Origin: an uncultured Prevotella sp. | Lineage (GTDB): Bacteria; Bacteroidota; Bacteroidia; Bacteroidales; Bacteroidaceae | Assembly (NCBI GenBank): GCA_905233825.1 | Contig: CAJOFE010000030.1 | Coordinates: 1 to 64,000, forward strand | DNA: 64,000 nucleotides | Direction of reading: 5' to 3' | The notes under the pieces: generated by a model | The model's input: only the letters and a program-made list of their open reading frames with translations | Databases searched by the model: none | Told to the model about the DNA's origin: nothing | In this document: positions 46,573 to 55,458 of the stretch, one piece after another | Layout: every line of letters begins with the position of its first letter | Numbering within the stretch: the first letter of the stretch is position 1 | Made by a program: the position numbers and the translations under genes

Positions 46573-46659
46573 GATGCAAAATTACGCTATATTTTCCACT
46601 TTCGGTGCGTTTAGTTCGATTTTTTTTAATAATTTTGCAGGCTGAAATACAGATTAAGA

Positions 46660-47970
46660 ATGAAAAAGAGCATCTTTGTCGGCATTCTTGCCGCTTCTAT
46701 CTCGATAACTGCATGGGGCCAGAACAGTTCTCAGAGTGGTACGATATCTCCATATAGTCAATATGGTCTGGGTGTCCTGGCCGACCAGTCGCAGAGCTTC
46801 AACCGTGGCATGAATGGTACCGGACTGGCCATGAGAGAAGGAACATTGGTGAACACGCTCAATCCTGCTTCTTATTCGGCCGTTGATTCGCTGACCATGT
46901 TGTTCGATGCCGGCTTGTCGTTGCAACTGACCAATTTTAAGGAAGGAGGAACGAGTGTGAATGCGCGTAATGCCGATTTCGACTATGTCGTAGGCCTCTT
47001 CCGCATGCGTAAGAACCTGGGTGTCAGCTTTGGTCTGCTACCTTTTTCCGACGTGGGCTACTCTTATACCACCAGTACCTATCTGAACAGCACTATTGGC
47101 AGTATCACAGAGACCTATTCGGGTGACGGAGGCTTCCATCAGGCTTTTGTGGGAGCGGGATGGAGACCGCTGAAGGGCTTGTCTTTCGGTTTTAACTTCG
47201 CCTATCTCTGGGGCAACTACAATCGTAGCGTTTCATCCACGTCAAGTACGACGGTCAATTCCCTGTCAAAGACTTATAAGGCTACTGTCAGCAGCTATGA
47301 CCTGACGCTGGGTATGCAATGGCAGATGCCGTTAGGCAGGAAAGATAAGGTCACACTCGGAGCCACTTGGGGACTTGGCCACAAGCTGGGTGCAGACCCC
47401 AACTGCGAGATTGTAAATGTCAATACTTCTACTTTGATTAGCGATACCACTTCATTTACCATCAGCAATGGTCTGGAACTTCCGATGAAGTATGGCGTAG
47501 GACTGGCATGGACGCATCGTGACCGTCTTATTGTGGCTGCTGATTTTTCGCAGCAGAAGTGGGGTGGTTTGGATTATCCCTCATATGAGGAGACCGCACG
47601 TCAATATGTTCTTCGTAGTGATCTGCTTACTGACCGCACCCGTATCAGCTTAGGTGCTGACTATGTGCCAGACCCTCTGCATCCTACTAATTATTTGAAG
47701 CATGTGCATTTCCGTGGTGGCGTGGCCTATACTACACCTTATTATAAGATTAACGGGCAGGATGGTCCCAAGGAACTGAGCGTTAGTGCCGGCATCGGAC
47801 TGCCCCTGCTCAGCAAATGGAACACCCAGGCTGCCATGCGTCCTGTGCTGAATATAAGTGCCCAATGGGCTCATACTTCGGCTCAGGATCTGATTACCGA
47901 CAACACATTCCGTATCACTATTGGTCTCACATTCAACGAGCGGTGGTTTGCTAAGTGGAGAATCGACTAA
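46660..47970 (+). CDS. Outer-membrane beta-barrel protein
   Basis: The 436-residue protein has a Sec signal peptide (MKKSIFVGILAASISITAWGQ) and mostly alternating hydrophobic strands. It contains SYSAVDSLTMLFDAGLSLQ and a C-terminal strand ending FNERWFAKWRID, with an NPAS signature near residue 67 as in FadL/PorV-type barrels. Function is unknown; such proteins carry hydrophobic solutes or help type IX secretion. lptC begins about 30 bp downstream, so the pair may be co-transcribed. The promoter box TAATTTTG (46630-46637) shares 18 identical bases with that of ppiD. Confidence 0.72.
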   Translation: MKKSIFVGILAASISITAWGQNSSQSGTISPYSQYGLGVLADQSQSFNRGMNGTGLAMREGTLVNTLNPASYSAVDSLTMLFDAGLSLQLTNFKEGGTSVNARNADFDYVVGLFRMRKNLGVSFGLLPFSDVGYSYTTSTYLNSTIGSITETYSGDGGFHQAFVGAGWRPLKGLSFGFNFAYLWGNYNRSVSSTSSTTVNSLSKTYKATVSSYDLTLGMQWQMPLGRKDKVTLGATWGLGHKLGADPNCEIVNVNTSTLISDTTSFTISNGLELPMKYGVGLAWTHRDRLIVAADFSQQKWGGLDYPSYEETARQYVLRSDLLTDRTRISLGADYVPDPLHPTNYLKHVHFRGGVAYTTPYYKINGQDGPKELSVSAGIGLPLLSKWNTQAAMRPVLNISAQWAHTSAQDLITDNTFRITIGLTFNERWFAKWRID

Positions 47971-47999
47971 GAAGTGATGAGTGAAAAGTGATGAGTGAG

Positions 48000-48662
48000 A
48001 TGGGAAAGAGATCGATATGGCGAGTGATGGTGCTATTGGCACTTATCACCTATCACCTATCACTTGTCTCTTCCTGTACTGAGGCTCAGGAACATACGGC
48101 AGGCGCCATCAATCCCGAGGATTCTGTTTCGGTGATGACTACCTATGGCGTCAATACACTTATCAGCGATTCGGGTGTCATCAAGTATCGCATCGTTACG
48201 GAACGTTGGGATGTTAATACCGTCCGTCAGCCTTCGCGTTGGGAATTCATGAAAGGCGTCTTCTTTGAACAGTTCGACGAGCTGTTTCATGTACAGGCCT
48301 ACATTCAGGCCGATACGGCATGGTATTTCGATAAGAAACGCCTCTGGAAATTGCGTGGCCGTGTGAATATCCGCAATGTCAAGGGTCTTATCTATACCAG
48401 CGAGGAACTGTATTGGGATGGTCTCAAGCACGAGTTCTATTCTACGGTTTTCTCACGTGTGGTCACACCCGAGCGCACGATGGAAGGCACCTATTTCCGT
48501 AGCGACGAGAAGATGGAGCACTATTTGATAACAAATTCTAAAGGCTCGTTCATGGCTGCCGATATGGATGACTCTGAAGAGGAGCCCTCAGCATCAGAAT
48601 CAGGCGATTCCTCGACAGGGGAATACGTGCGTCCTGCACCAGAGAAGCACAGGAGGGACTAA
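48000..48662 (+). CDS. lptC: LPS export periplasmic protein LptC (lipoprotein form)
   Basis: LptC bridges the LptBFG transporter and the LptA path in lipopolysaccharide export. The ~220-residue protein has a lipoprotein signal (MGKRSIWRVMVLLALITYHL, then SLVSSC) and a beta-jellyroll core with YRIVTERWDVNT, GVFFEQFDE, IQADTAWYFDKKRLWKLRGRV and YTSEELYWD, typical of Bacteroidetes LptC. Start codons at 47991 or 48000 are both possible. The start sits just after GTGATGAGTGAAAAGTGATG heptads, and the signal-peptide DNA has the complementary TATCACC repeats, so a hairpin could cover the start. Confidence 0.82.
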   Translation: MGKRSIWRVMVLLALITYHLSLVSSCTEAQEHTAGAINPEDSVSVMTTYGVNTLISDSGVIKYRIVTERWDVNTVRQPSRWEFMKGVFFEQFDELFHVQAYIQADTAWYFDKKRLWKLRGRVNIRNVKGLIYTSEELYWDGLKHEFYSTVFSRVVTPERTMEGTYFRSDEKMEHYLITNSKGSFMAADMDDSEEEPSASESGDSSTGEYVRPAPEKHRRD

Positions 48663-48694
48663 GATTGAAAAAAGCGTAAATCGTATATGAAGAA

Positions 48695-49966
48695 ATGACC
48701 TCACTCATCATAGGACTATTCATCGCTATCGTCTTCTCCGCCTTCTTTTCAGGCATGGAGATTGCTTTTGTGTCCAGCAACAGGCTGCTAGCCGAGGTGG
48801 CTCGCGAGAGGAACGGCTTTTCACAACGGGCCATAGACCTGTTCTATCGCCATCCCTCCAATTTCCTATCTACCATGTTGGTGGGCAACAACATCGCCTT
48901 GGTGCTCTATGGCATCCTCTTTGCACAGATCTTCGACCAGACGTTGTTCTCTGGGCTTGATGATGCCTCGCGTGTCACAGCCGACACGTTGCTATCAACG
49001 CTGGTGGTGCTTTTCACGGGTGAGTTCCTGCCCAAGACCATCTTCAAGGCCAATCCCAACGCCATGCTTACTTTCTTCGCCATTCCAGCGTGGGTGTGCT
49101 ATGTCGTATTGTGGCCTATCTCACGTTTCGCAACCTTCCTTTCCAAGGGGCTTCTGCGCCTTTTTGGGGTGAAGATGGTCAGCGAGGCTGGCGACAAGGA
49201 ATTCACCAAGGTTGATCTCGACTATCTCGTGCAGTCGAGCATCGATAATGCCCGTAATGAGGAGGATATCGAGGAGGAGGTGAAAATCTTCCAAAACGCT
49301 CTCGACTTCAGCGAGACTAAAGTGCGCGACTGCATGGTACCGCGTACGGAGATTGATGCCGTCGAGGACACAGCCTCCATTGACGAGCTGAAGCAACGCT
49401 TCATAGAGAGTGGCCATTCCAAGATTCTCGTCTATCATGAAGATATCGACCACATCATCGGATATATCCATTCGCAGGAGATGTTCCGCAACCCTACCGA
49501 CTGGACGGAGAACGTCCGTACGATGACCTTTGTGCCTGAGACTATGCTGGCTAGCAAGATGATGCAGACCTTGCTTCAAGAGAAGAAATCGTTGGGCGTT
49601 GTCGTCGATGAGTTCGGAGGTACCAGCGGCCTTATCTCGTTGGAAGACATTGTGGAGGAAATATTCGGCGACATCGAGGATGAGCATGATTCCGTGCGCT
49701 ATGTGGCAAAAAAACTCGATAATGGCGAGTATATGCTCTCCGCTCGTTTGGAGATAGAGAAGGTGAATGAACTCTTCGATCTTGATTTGCCTGAGAGCGA
49801 TGAGTACATGACCGTAGGAGGATACATCCTGCACGAATATCAGAGCTTTCCCAAACTGAACGAAATGGTGAAAATTGGGCGTTATGAATTCAAAATTGTG
49901 AAGAATACGGCCACAAAAATCGAGCTTGTTCGACTAAAAGTTGCAGAAAGTGACAATTTTTCGTAA
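48695..49966 (+). CDS. CNNM/CorC-type protein with DUF21 and CBS domains
   Basis: The 423-residue protein has an N-terminal DUF21 membrane domain (about residues 1-185, four hydrophobic segments, starting MTSLIIGLFIAIVFSAFFSG), a pair of CBS domains (~205-325, CMVPRTEIDAVE and GVVVDEFGGTSG), and a C-terminal CorC/HlyC domain. Such proteins are Mg2+ or Co2+ exporters or related membrane regulators; in Bacteroidetes the relative GldE belongs to gliding loci, but that identity cannot be shown here. It follows lptC by 32 bp. Confidence 0.85.
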   Translation: MTSLIIGLFIAIVFSAFFSGMEIAFVSSNRLLAEVARERNGFSQRAIDLFYRHPSNFLSTMLVGNNIALVLYGILFAQIFDQTLFSGLDDASRVTADTLLSTLVVLFTGEFLPKTIFKANPNAMLTFFAIPAWVCYVVLWPISRFATFLSKGLLRLFGVKMVSEAGDKEFTKVDLDYLVQSSIDNARNEEDIEEEVKIFQNALDFSETKVRDCMVPRTEIDAVEDTASIDELKQRFIESGHSKILVYHEDIDHIIGYIHSQEMFRNPTDWTENVRTMTFVPETMLASKMMQTLLQEKKSLGVVVDEFGGTSGLISLEDIVEEIFGDIEDEHDSVRYVAKKLDNGEYMLSARLEIEKVNELFDLDLPESDEYMTVGGYILHEYQSFPKLNEMVKIGRYEFKIVKNTATKIELVRLKVAESDNFS

Positions 49967-50056
49967 AAATATGCCGTTGTTTCACGCAAAATTTGTAATT
50001 TTGCAGGCTGAAATTGAAATCATAGAAAATTAAATAATTAAAATCAACAAAATTAA

Positions 50057-52240
50057 ATGGCAGCAATTGGAAAAATCAGAAGCTGGGGACCTTGGCTGGT
50101 AGGTATTATCGGCCTCGCCTTGTTCGGCTTCATTGCAACTGACTTTACCCGCTCGTGTGAGACCTCAAGCAATCAGGCTCGCCAGCAAGTAGGAGAAGTG
50201 ATGGGCAGCAAACTGTCCATCCAGGATTATCAGAGTAACATTGAAGAGTTTAAGAACGTCTTCAAGCAGTTGGGACAGGATGTCGATGAAGAGCAACTGC
50301 GTGAGTATGTGTGGAACGACTATGTGCGTAATGCCATCATTGCCGAGGAAGCTGAGAAGATTGGTCTCGGAGTTACTGATGGTGAGCTGAAGGCGGTGCT
50401 CGCTTCGGGCACTCATCCCTTGCTCCAGCAGGGCAACCTTCCCCTTCTTCCCGTTTTCTATAACCAGCAGACGGGTGCCTTCGATTATAACAACGTCTCC
50501 CAGATCTATACTTACCTGCAGCAGCAGTCGCCCGAACAGTATGAGGAGTTCGACCGCTACTGGAAGACCGTTGAGAAGATGTTGCGCCAACAGTTGCTCG
50601 TGTCGAAGTATATGACGCTGCTCGAGGCTTGCATGCTCTCTAACGAGGCATCTGCCAAGATTGCCTTCGAGGGCGCCAACAACGAGACCACCATCGAGCT
50701 TGCATCGCTGGCTTTCTCGTCAATCAACGATAACGACGTGAAGATTGAAGATGCCGACCTCAAGGCCAAGTACAACGAGCAGAAGGAAATGTTCAAGTGG
50801 AATACCGAGACGCGCGACATCCGCTATGCCGTGTGCAATGTCATTCCTTCCGAGGCCGATATGACGGCTTTGCACGACGGTATGGTAGAGGCTGCCCAGC
50901 AGCTCCGTGCCGACAGCATGAGCATTGCCGACATCCTTGGTTCTCATCGTTCTACCATCCCCTACCACGAGGGTATGCCTTACAACGTGGCTGGCCTGCG
51001 CCAGATTTCTCCTGCCCTCGTCGCAGCTCTTGACTCGATGGGCGAGAAGGGCGTTACCGAGCCGTTCAACTACAATAGTTATGCGGGTGGCAAGATGGTT
51101 GATAACATTGCTGTGGCCCGTCTGAATCGCCGCTATCAGGACGTTGACTCCCTCTGCTATCAGTTTGTCAGCGTGCCTGGTCAGTCGTTTGAGGACGCTC
51201 AGCAGCGTGCCGATAGCATCATTGCCGTCATCAAGGGTGGTGAGTCCATTGACTCTATAGCTGCCAAGCTCGGTCAGACCGCTGCTAAGTCTTGGCTCAG
51301 CGCCAACAACTATCAGGGTGTGGAGACCATCAGTCCCGACAGCAAGGCTCTCTATACGGCTCTGCATCAGGCCGTGGGTAGCGAGCCCCAGCAGCTCACC
51401 CTCAGCAACCAAGTGCTGGTGCTGCAGGTTACCGAGCGTCGTCAGCCCGTTACGCTCTACGATGTGGCTATCGTCAGCAATGAGGTTCGCTTCTCCAACG
51501 ATACCTACGAGACAACCTTCAACCAGTTCAGCCAGTTCCTCAGCGAGTGCAAGACGGCTGACGATATGGAGGCCAACGCCGCCAAGTACAGCTATCAGGT
51601 ACTTGACCAGAAGAATATGCGCAGCAATGCCAACACGATTGGTTCACCCTCGCCGCTGCCCAACACCCGCGAAGCCGTTAAGTGGGCTTTCGCTCAGGCC
51701 AGCGAGGGTAGCATCTCTGAGATCTATCAGAACTCTGCCGACGGACGTTTCATCGCCGTTGCCGTGACCAAGGTTCATCCCGTGGGCTATCTCGACCAGG
51801 AGAGTGTAGAGGAATATTTGCGTGCTGAGGTGCTGAAGGACAAGAAGGCTGACATGCTCATCAAGCAGCTGGCAGGTGCCAAGACCGTTGCCGAGGCTCA
51901 GGCCAAGGGCGCTATGGTCGATACCATCAGCCACATCACCTTCCCCGCTGCCGTTAATGTGAAGGGTCAGCGCGAGCGCGGACTCAGCGGAGCTGTAGCA
52001 GCCACACCGGTGGGTCAGACCTCCAAGCACATCGTCAAGGGCACCAGCGGCGTGTTCCTGTTCAACGTGGTCAATCGCGAGGCTAATCCTCAGGCCGTCT
52101 TCAATGGCAGTCAGGAGGAGCGTCAGCTCGTGCGCAGCGCCGTCTCGGCCATCCTGCCTTCGCAGTATAATCCTTACACCACCATCTTCGACGTTCTGAT
52201 GGAGAAGGCTAAGGTGCAGGACAACCGCTATCAGTTCTAA
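50057..52240 (+). CDS. PpiD-like periplasmic peptidyl-prolyl isomerase
   Basis: The 727-residue protein has one N-terminal membrane helix (WGPWLVGIIGLALFGFIATDF, residues ~11-31) and a SurA_N-type chaperone domain with VGEVMGSKLSIQDYQ and DYVRNAIIAEEAEKIGLGVTD. Parvulin-like segments come later (for example FVSVPGQSFEDAQQRADSI), and the end is a conserved C-terminal domain. It helps fold proteins leaving SecYEG. Length matches Bacteroidetes members. Its TAATTTTG box is at 49996-50003 and a strong terminator follows. Confidence 0.88.
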   Translation: MAAIGKIRSWGPWLVGIIGLALFGFIATDFTRSCETSSNQARQQVGEVMGSKLSIQDYQSNIEEFKNVFKQLGQDVDEEQLREYVWNDYVRNAIIAEEAEKIGLGVTDGELKAVLASGTHPLLQQGNLPLLPVFYNQQTGAFDYNNVSQIYTYLQQQSPEQYEEFDRYWKTVEKMLRQQLLVSKYMTLLEACMLSNEASAKIAFEGANNETTIELASLAFSSINDNDVKIEDADLKAKYNEQKEMFKWNTETRDIRYAVCNVIPSEADMTALHDGMVEAAQQLRADSMSIADILGSHRSTIPYHEGMPYNVAGLRQISPALVAALDSMGEKGVTEPFNYNSYAGGKMVDNIAVARLNRRYQDVDSLCYQFVSVPGQSFEDAQQRADSIIAVIKGGESIDSIAAKLGQTAAKSWLSANNYQGVETISPDSKALYTALHQAVGSEPQQLTLSNQVLVLQVTERRQPVTLYDVAIVSNEVRFSNDTYETTFNQFSQFLSECKTADDMEANAAKYSYQVLDQKNMRSNANTIGSPSPLPNTREAVKWAFAQASEGSISEIYQNSADGRFIAVAVTKVHPVGYLDQESVEEYLRAEVLKDKKADMLIKQLAGAKTVAEAQAKGAMVDTISHITFPAAVNVKGQRERGLSGAVAATPVGQTSKHIVKGTSGVFLFNVVNREANPQAVFNGSQEERQLVRSAVSAILPSQYNPYTTIFDVLMEKAKVQDNRYQF

Positions 52241-52270
52241 AAATAGTGAGTTATACTATCATTTGACATC

Positions 52271-52310
52271 AAGAATCCGAGTTGCTCAGGCAGTTCGGAT
52301 TCTTTGTTTT
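52271..52310 (+). terminator. Rho-independent terminator after the PpiD-like gene
   Basis: AAGAATCC plus GAGTTGC (52271-52285) pairs with GCAGTTC plus GGATTCTT (52290-52304) over 15 pairs with two wobbles, loop TCAG, then a T-rich run. It lies 31 bp after the stop codon. Confidence 0.85.
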
Positions 52311-52347
52311 CTTGTCCGGCAAGTAAGTTTCTTTCGCAATCCAGACA

Positions 52348-52410
52348 GCTGCGTCCAAAAATCTTTTTGCTGCGTCCAAAATCGTTTTTGCGGCCGTCAT
52401 AAACTCCTCC
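52348..52410 (+). repeat. 21-bp phased repeat, locus 4
   Basis: GCTGCGTCCAAAA begins at 52348 and again at 52369, with T-rich tails; a third decayed unit GCGGCCGTCATAAA begins at 52390. Confidence 0.8.
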
Positions 52411-52450
52411 TTCCGTGTGTCTTTCGGCATCTGCCCTTGTCCCCTTACGA

Positions 52451-52707
52451 ATGACAGATGACAAATGACAGTTAAAAAACAACACCCCTCCCCATTCCCT
52501 TCCTGCCATCTCGGAATAGAAAATGAAGAAGTAGAAAATGAACTTATCTATAATGTTAAAATATATATAAATATATATATAAATATAAATATATATAATA
52601 ATATATATATATAAATAATAATAGTATTATAGAAATACTATTCTTTTACTATTCTTTTCAGGTTGTGTAGGGGCATTAGTAAACAACTGTCATTTGTCAT
52701 CTGTCAT
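52451..52707. repeat. 23-bp perfect inverted repeat around an AT-rich core
   Basis: Left arm 52451-52473 starts ATGACAGATGACAAATGACA; right arm 52685-52707 is its exact reverse complement. Each arm is itself three 7-bp units (ATGACAG, ATGACAA, ATGACAG). About 211 bp lie between the arms and contain no gene. Confidence 0.85.
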
Positions 52708-52794
52708 CGCGCTGTGTACCGAAGTGGTGATGATAGTCGACAGAACGGTGAAGATGGTGATGCGTAAGGCTCACCGCATAAAGTGAAGAAAAAA

Positions 52795-52850
52795 TTGTCC
52801 TTTGTTGTCTCTGTTGTCTTCTGAGGAACAACCTAAACAATAAAGGACAA
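52795..52850 (-). terminator. Rho-independent terminator after the DUF3127 gene
   Basis: On the minus strand TTGTCCTTTATTG (52850-52838) pairs with CAACAAAGGACAA (52807-52795), with one mismatch, and is followed by six Ts. Confidence 0.75.
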
Positions 52851-52869
52851 CTTGTTTTGCCTCTAATGA

Positions 52870-53289
52870 TTAGAAGGGCAGGTCGTCAGCAGCATTTTCA
52901 CCTGTGGGCTCCTGTGCAGGAGGGAAGGGTGCTGCGGATGCATCAGCAGGCTGCTGAGGAGGGAAGGGGCTGCCTGAGGTGGCTACGGTGGTAGCGGCAG
53001 GAACAGACTGGGCTACCTGTCCACGGATGATATTATAGGCACGGATATCGTTGTACCAGCGGCCATTGAACTCGCGGGCATCGATGTCGAACTGCACGGT
53101 GATCTCCTCATTGGGCTGAATATTGAACTGCTTGATGCGATCCTCGCCAAAGATGTTGAACATCATCTTGCGTGGATAGGTGCCTGGCACCTCGATGACG
53201 TATTCCTGTATCATCCATGCATTACCTGTGCGCTGTGACTGACCACTTCTTGCCTCTAAGATGGCAATTACTTTTCCTGTTAAATCCAT
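52870..53289 (-). CDS. DUF3127-domain protein (OB-fold-like)
   Basis: The 139-residue protein has an N-terminal DUF3127 domain (residues ~1-90: MDLTGKVIAILEARSGQSQR, YVIEVPGTYPRKMMFNIFGE, DAREFNGRWYNDIRAYNI). This family resembles single-strand-binding OB folds and is found in Bacteroidetes next to replication genes, fitting the divergent dnaN. The C-terminal ~45 residues are Ala/Pro-rich and end with an acidic ENAADDLPF, much like the protein-binding tip of SSB. A nucleic-acid role is therefore inferred. Confidence 0.78.
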   Translation of the reverse strand: MDLTGKVIAILEARSGQSQRTGNAWMIQEYVIEVPGTYPRKMMFNIFGEDRIKQFNIQPNEEITVQFDIDAREFNGRWYNDIRAYNIIRGQVAQSVPAATTVATSGSPFPPQQPADASAAPFPPAQEPTGENAADDLPF

Positions 53290-53379
53290 ACTGTCTTATT
53301 CAATTATGTTAATGTTTTGGTAAATTCGCTTGCGAAATTACTAAAAATAGTTTGAATGGCGCAATTTTTTTCCAATTAT

Positions 53380-53411
53380 TTTGTTATTGATATAGTTTTT
53401 TTGTATTTTTG
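53380..53411 (+). promoter_or_regulatory. Promoter of dnaN
   Basis: TTTG (53380-53383) and TATTTTTG (53404-53411) are 20 bp apart, 40 bp before the ATG. Confidence 0.7.
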
Positions 53412-53451
53412 TAGTCCGAAACTGATAAAATAAAGTAACGAAACTATAACT

Positions 53452-54576
53452 ATGAGATTTACCGTATCAAGTACAGCACTCGGCACCAGGCTGGCAGCCC
53501 TGTCGAGAGTGATTAACAGCAAGAACTCGTTGCCTATCCTGGGCGACTTCCTCTTTGAGGTGATTGACGGTCGCCTGTATCTGACGGCCAGCGATAGTGA
53601 GGTGATGATGAAGACATCGCTGGAACTGAATGATAACGACGGCAACGGTCGCTTCTGCGTGGGTAACCACGACCTGCTGGAAGGTGTGAAGGGCGTCAGC
53701 GAGCAGCCCATTACCTTTGATGTTGATCTGCAGGCCAACATCGCCAAGATCGGCTACCAGAATGGTATGTTCAGTCTGCCTGTGGAGAATGCCGATGAGT
53801 TCCCCCAGCCGCAGCAGATAGGCGAGGGCGCTACCATTATCAATATCCCCACGCAGATGATGGCTGACAATATTAACCGCAGCATCTTCGCTACGGCTCA
53901 GGACGAGTTGCGCCCCGTGATGAATGGCATCTACTTCGACTTGACGGCTGACTATCTGGCTGTGGTGGCCAGCGACGGACATAAGCTGGTGCGCAATAAG
54001 ATATTGAATATCAAGAGCGAACAGCCTGCTGCGTTCATCCTTCCCAAGAAGCCTGCCACGCTGCTGAAGGGTGTCTTAGGCAAGCAGGGAGGTGACGTGG
54101 TCATTCGTTTCGATGACCGTAATGCCGAGATCAGTTTCGAGGATGGCATCATCATCTGTCGTCTCATCGAGGGCCGCTATCCTAACTACAACTCGGTGAT
54201 TCCGCAGAGCAATCCCAATCAGCTGACCATCGATCGCTTGGGACTGCTGGCTGCCCTGCGCCGTGTGCAGCCGTTCTCGAACGATTCGAGCAACCTCATC
54301 CGCTTCCATGTGGAGAATGGCACGTTGCAACTCGATGCCGAGGACTATGACTTCTCTAAGACTGCTACGGAGAAGATGTCGTGCGAATATAACGGCATGC
54401 CGATGAGCATTGGCTTCAAGGGTTCTTCGTTCATTGAGATACTGAGCAACTTCGATTGTCAGGAAGTGGTCATCCAGCTGGCTGACCCCAGCCGTGCAGG
54501 ATTGGTATTGCCTTCAGAGCAGCCTGCCGACCAGGATGTGCTGATGCTGATGATGCCCATGCTGATTAATGACTGA
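53452..54576 (+). CDS. dnaN: DNA polymerase III beta sliding clamp
   Basis: DnaN forms the ring that tethers polymerases to DNA. The 374-residue protein starts MRFTVSSTALGTRLAALSRV and has three matching clamp domains, with ILGDFLFEV, MNGIYFDLTADYLAVVASDG and the C-terminal LMMPMLIND. Length is typical. The exonuclease gene starts 6 bp after the stop and coaBC follows, making a dnaN-exo-coaBC unit; the gene is not next to dnaA here. Confidence 0.96.
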   Translation: MRFTVSSTALGTRLAALSRVINSKNSLPILGDFLFEVIDGRLYLTASDSEVMMKTSLELNDNDGNGRFCVGNHDLLEGVKGVSEQPITFDVDLQANIAKIGYQNGMFSLPVENADEFPQPQQIGEGATIINIPTQMMADNINRSIFATAQDELRPVMNGIYFDLTADYLAVVASDGHKLVRNKILNIKSEQPAAFILPKKPATLLKGVLGKQGGDVVIRFDDRNAEISFEDGIIICRLIEGRYPNYNSVIPQSNPNQLTIDRLGLLAALRRVQPFSNDSSNLIRFHVENGTLQLDAEDYDFSKTATEKMSCEYNGMPMSIGFKGSSFIEILSNFDCQEVVIQLADPSRAGLVLPSEQPADQDVLMLMMPMLIND

Positions 54577-54582
54577 TTGCAG

Positions 54583-55458
54583 ATGAAGCTGAATCTGACA
54601 AAACCGCTGGTCGTCTTCGATCTGGAGACGACCGGTCTTGATTTAGTAAAGGACCGCATTATTCAGCTGTCCTTCATCAAGGTGTTTCCGTCGGGCGCTG
54701 AAGAACGGGGTAATTATCTCATCAACCCCGAATGCTACATCATGCCTGAGATTACGCAGCTGACAGGAATCTCGAATGAGGATGTGAAGGACGCTCCGAC
54801 TTTCAAGCAGCTGGCTTCGAAACTGAGCGAGCAGTTCACGGGCTGTGACTTTGCAGGATTCAACTCAAACCATTTCGACATCCCCTTGCTGGCAGAGGAA
54901 TTTTTGCGGGCTGGCATCGACTTCGACTTCTCGAAGTGCCGTTGCATTGACGCGCAGACCATCTTCCACAAGATGGAACGTCGCAATCTGGCCGCTGCCT
55001 ATAAGTTCTATTGTGGGCGGAAGATGGAGGAAGACTTCACGGCCCATCGTGCAGACGAGGATACTGAGGCCACATGGCGCATCTTGCAGGCTGAACTGGA
55101 CTATTATACCGAGGAACATCAGCGAGCGTTAGGCGAAGCCCCCGAGGGCCGCACGTTGCAGAATGACGTGCAGATGCTGGCCGACTTCTCGCGCGTTAAT
55201 AATAATGTAGATTTCGCAGGGCGCATCGTTTGGGGTGAGGCCAAGGATGCCAAGGGCAACACTATCCTCGATAAAAACGGCAAGCCCGTGATGACTGAAT
55301 ACTTCAACTTCGGAAAGCACAAAGGCAAGACCGTAGCTGACGTGCTGCGCTTCGATCCAGGCTATTATGCTTGGATTCTGGGTGGCGACTTTACATATAA
55401 TACCAAGCAGGTGCTGACCCGCATTCGTCTGCGCGAAGCACAGAAACTGAAAGTATAA
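54583..55458 (+). CDS. DnaQ-like 3'-5' exonuclease (DEDDh)
   Basis: The 291-residue protein starts MKLNLTKPLVVFDLETTGLD with the first DEDD motif (DLE), then GFNSNHFDIPLL and HRADEDTEAT with the catalytic His and last Asp. After ~190 residues a C-terminal domain with FNFGKHKGKTVADVL follows, a module also seen in other Bacteroidetes exonucleases. It may proofread or trim DNA with the adjacent clamp, or act on RNA; which is unclear. The ATG at 54583 is preferred to a TTG at 54577. Confidence 0.88.
   Translation: MKLNLTKPLVVFDLETTGLDLVKDRIIQLSFIKVFPSGAEERGNYLINPECYIMPEITQLTGISNEDVKDAPTFKQLASKLSEQFTGCDFAGFNSNHFDIPLLAEEFLRAGIDFDFSKCRCIDAQTIFHKMERRNLAAAYKFYCGRKMEEDFTAHRADEDTEATWRILQAELDYYTEEHQRALGEAPEGRTLQNDVQMLADFSRVNNNVDFAGRIVWGEAKDAKGNTILDKNGKPVMTEYFNFGKHKGKTVADVLRFDPGYYAWILGGDFTYNTKQVLTRIRLREAQKLKV

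Larger units (their letters stand above)
52311..52785. other. AT-rich repeat spacer
   Basis: No gene is seen. It holds the 21-bp repeat locus 4 (52348-52410), a 23-bp perfect inverted repeat (52451-52473 and 52685-52707) and, between its arms, a long TATATAA-rich stretch (52556-52625). Confidence 0.6.
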
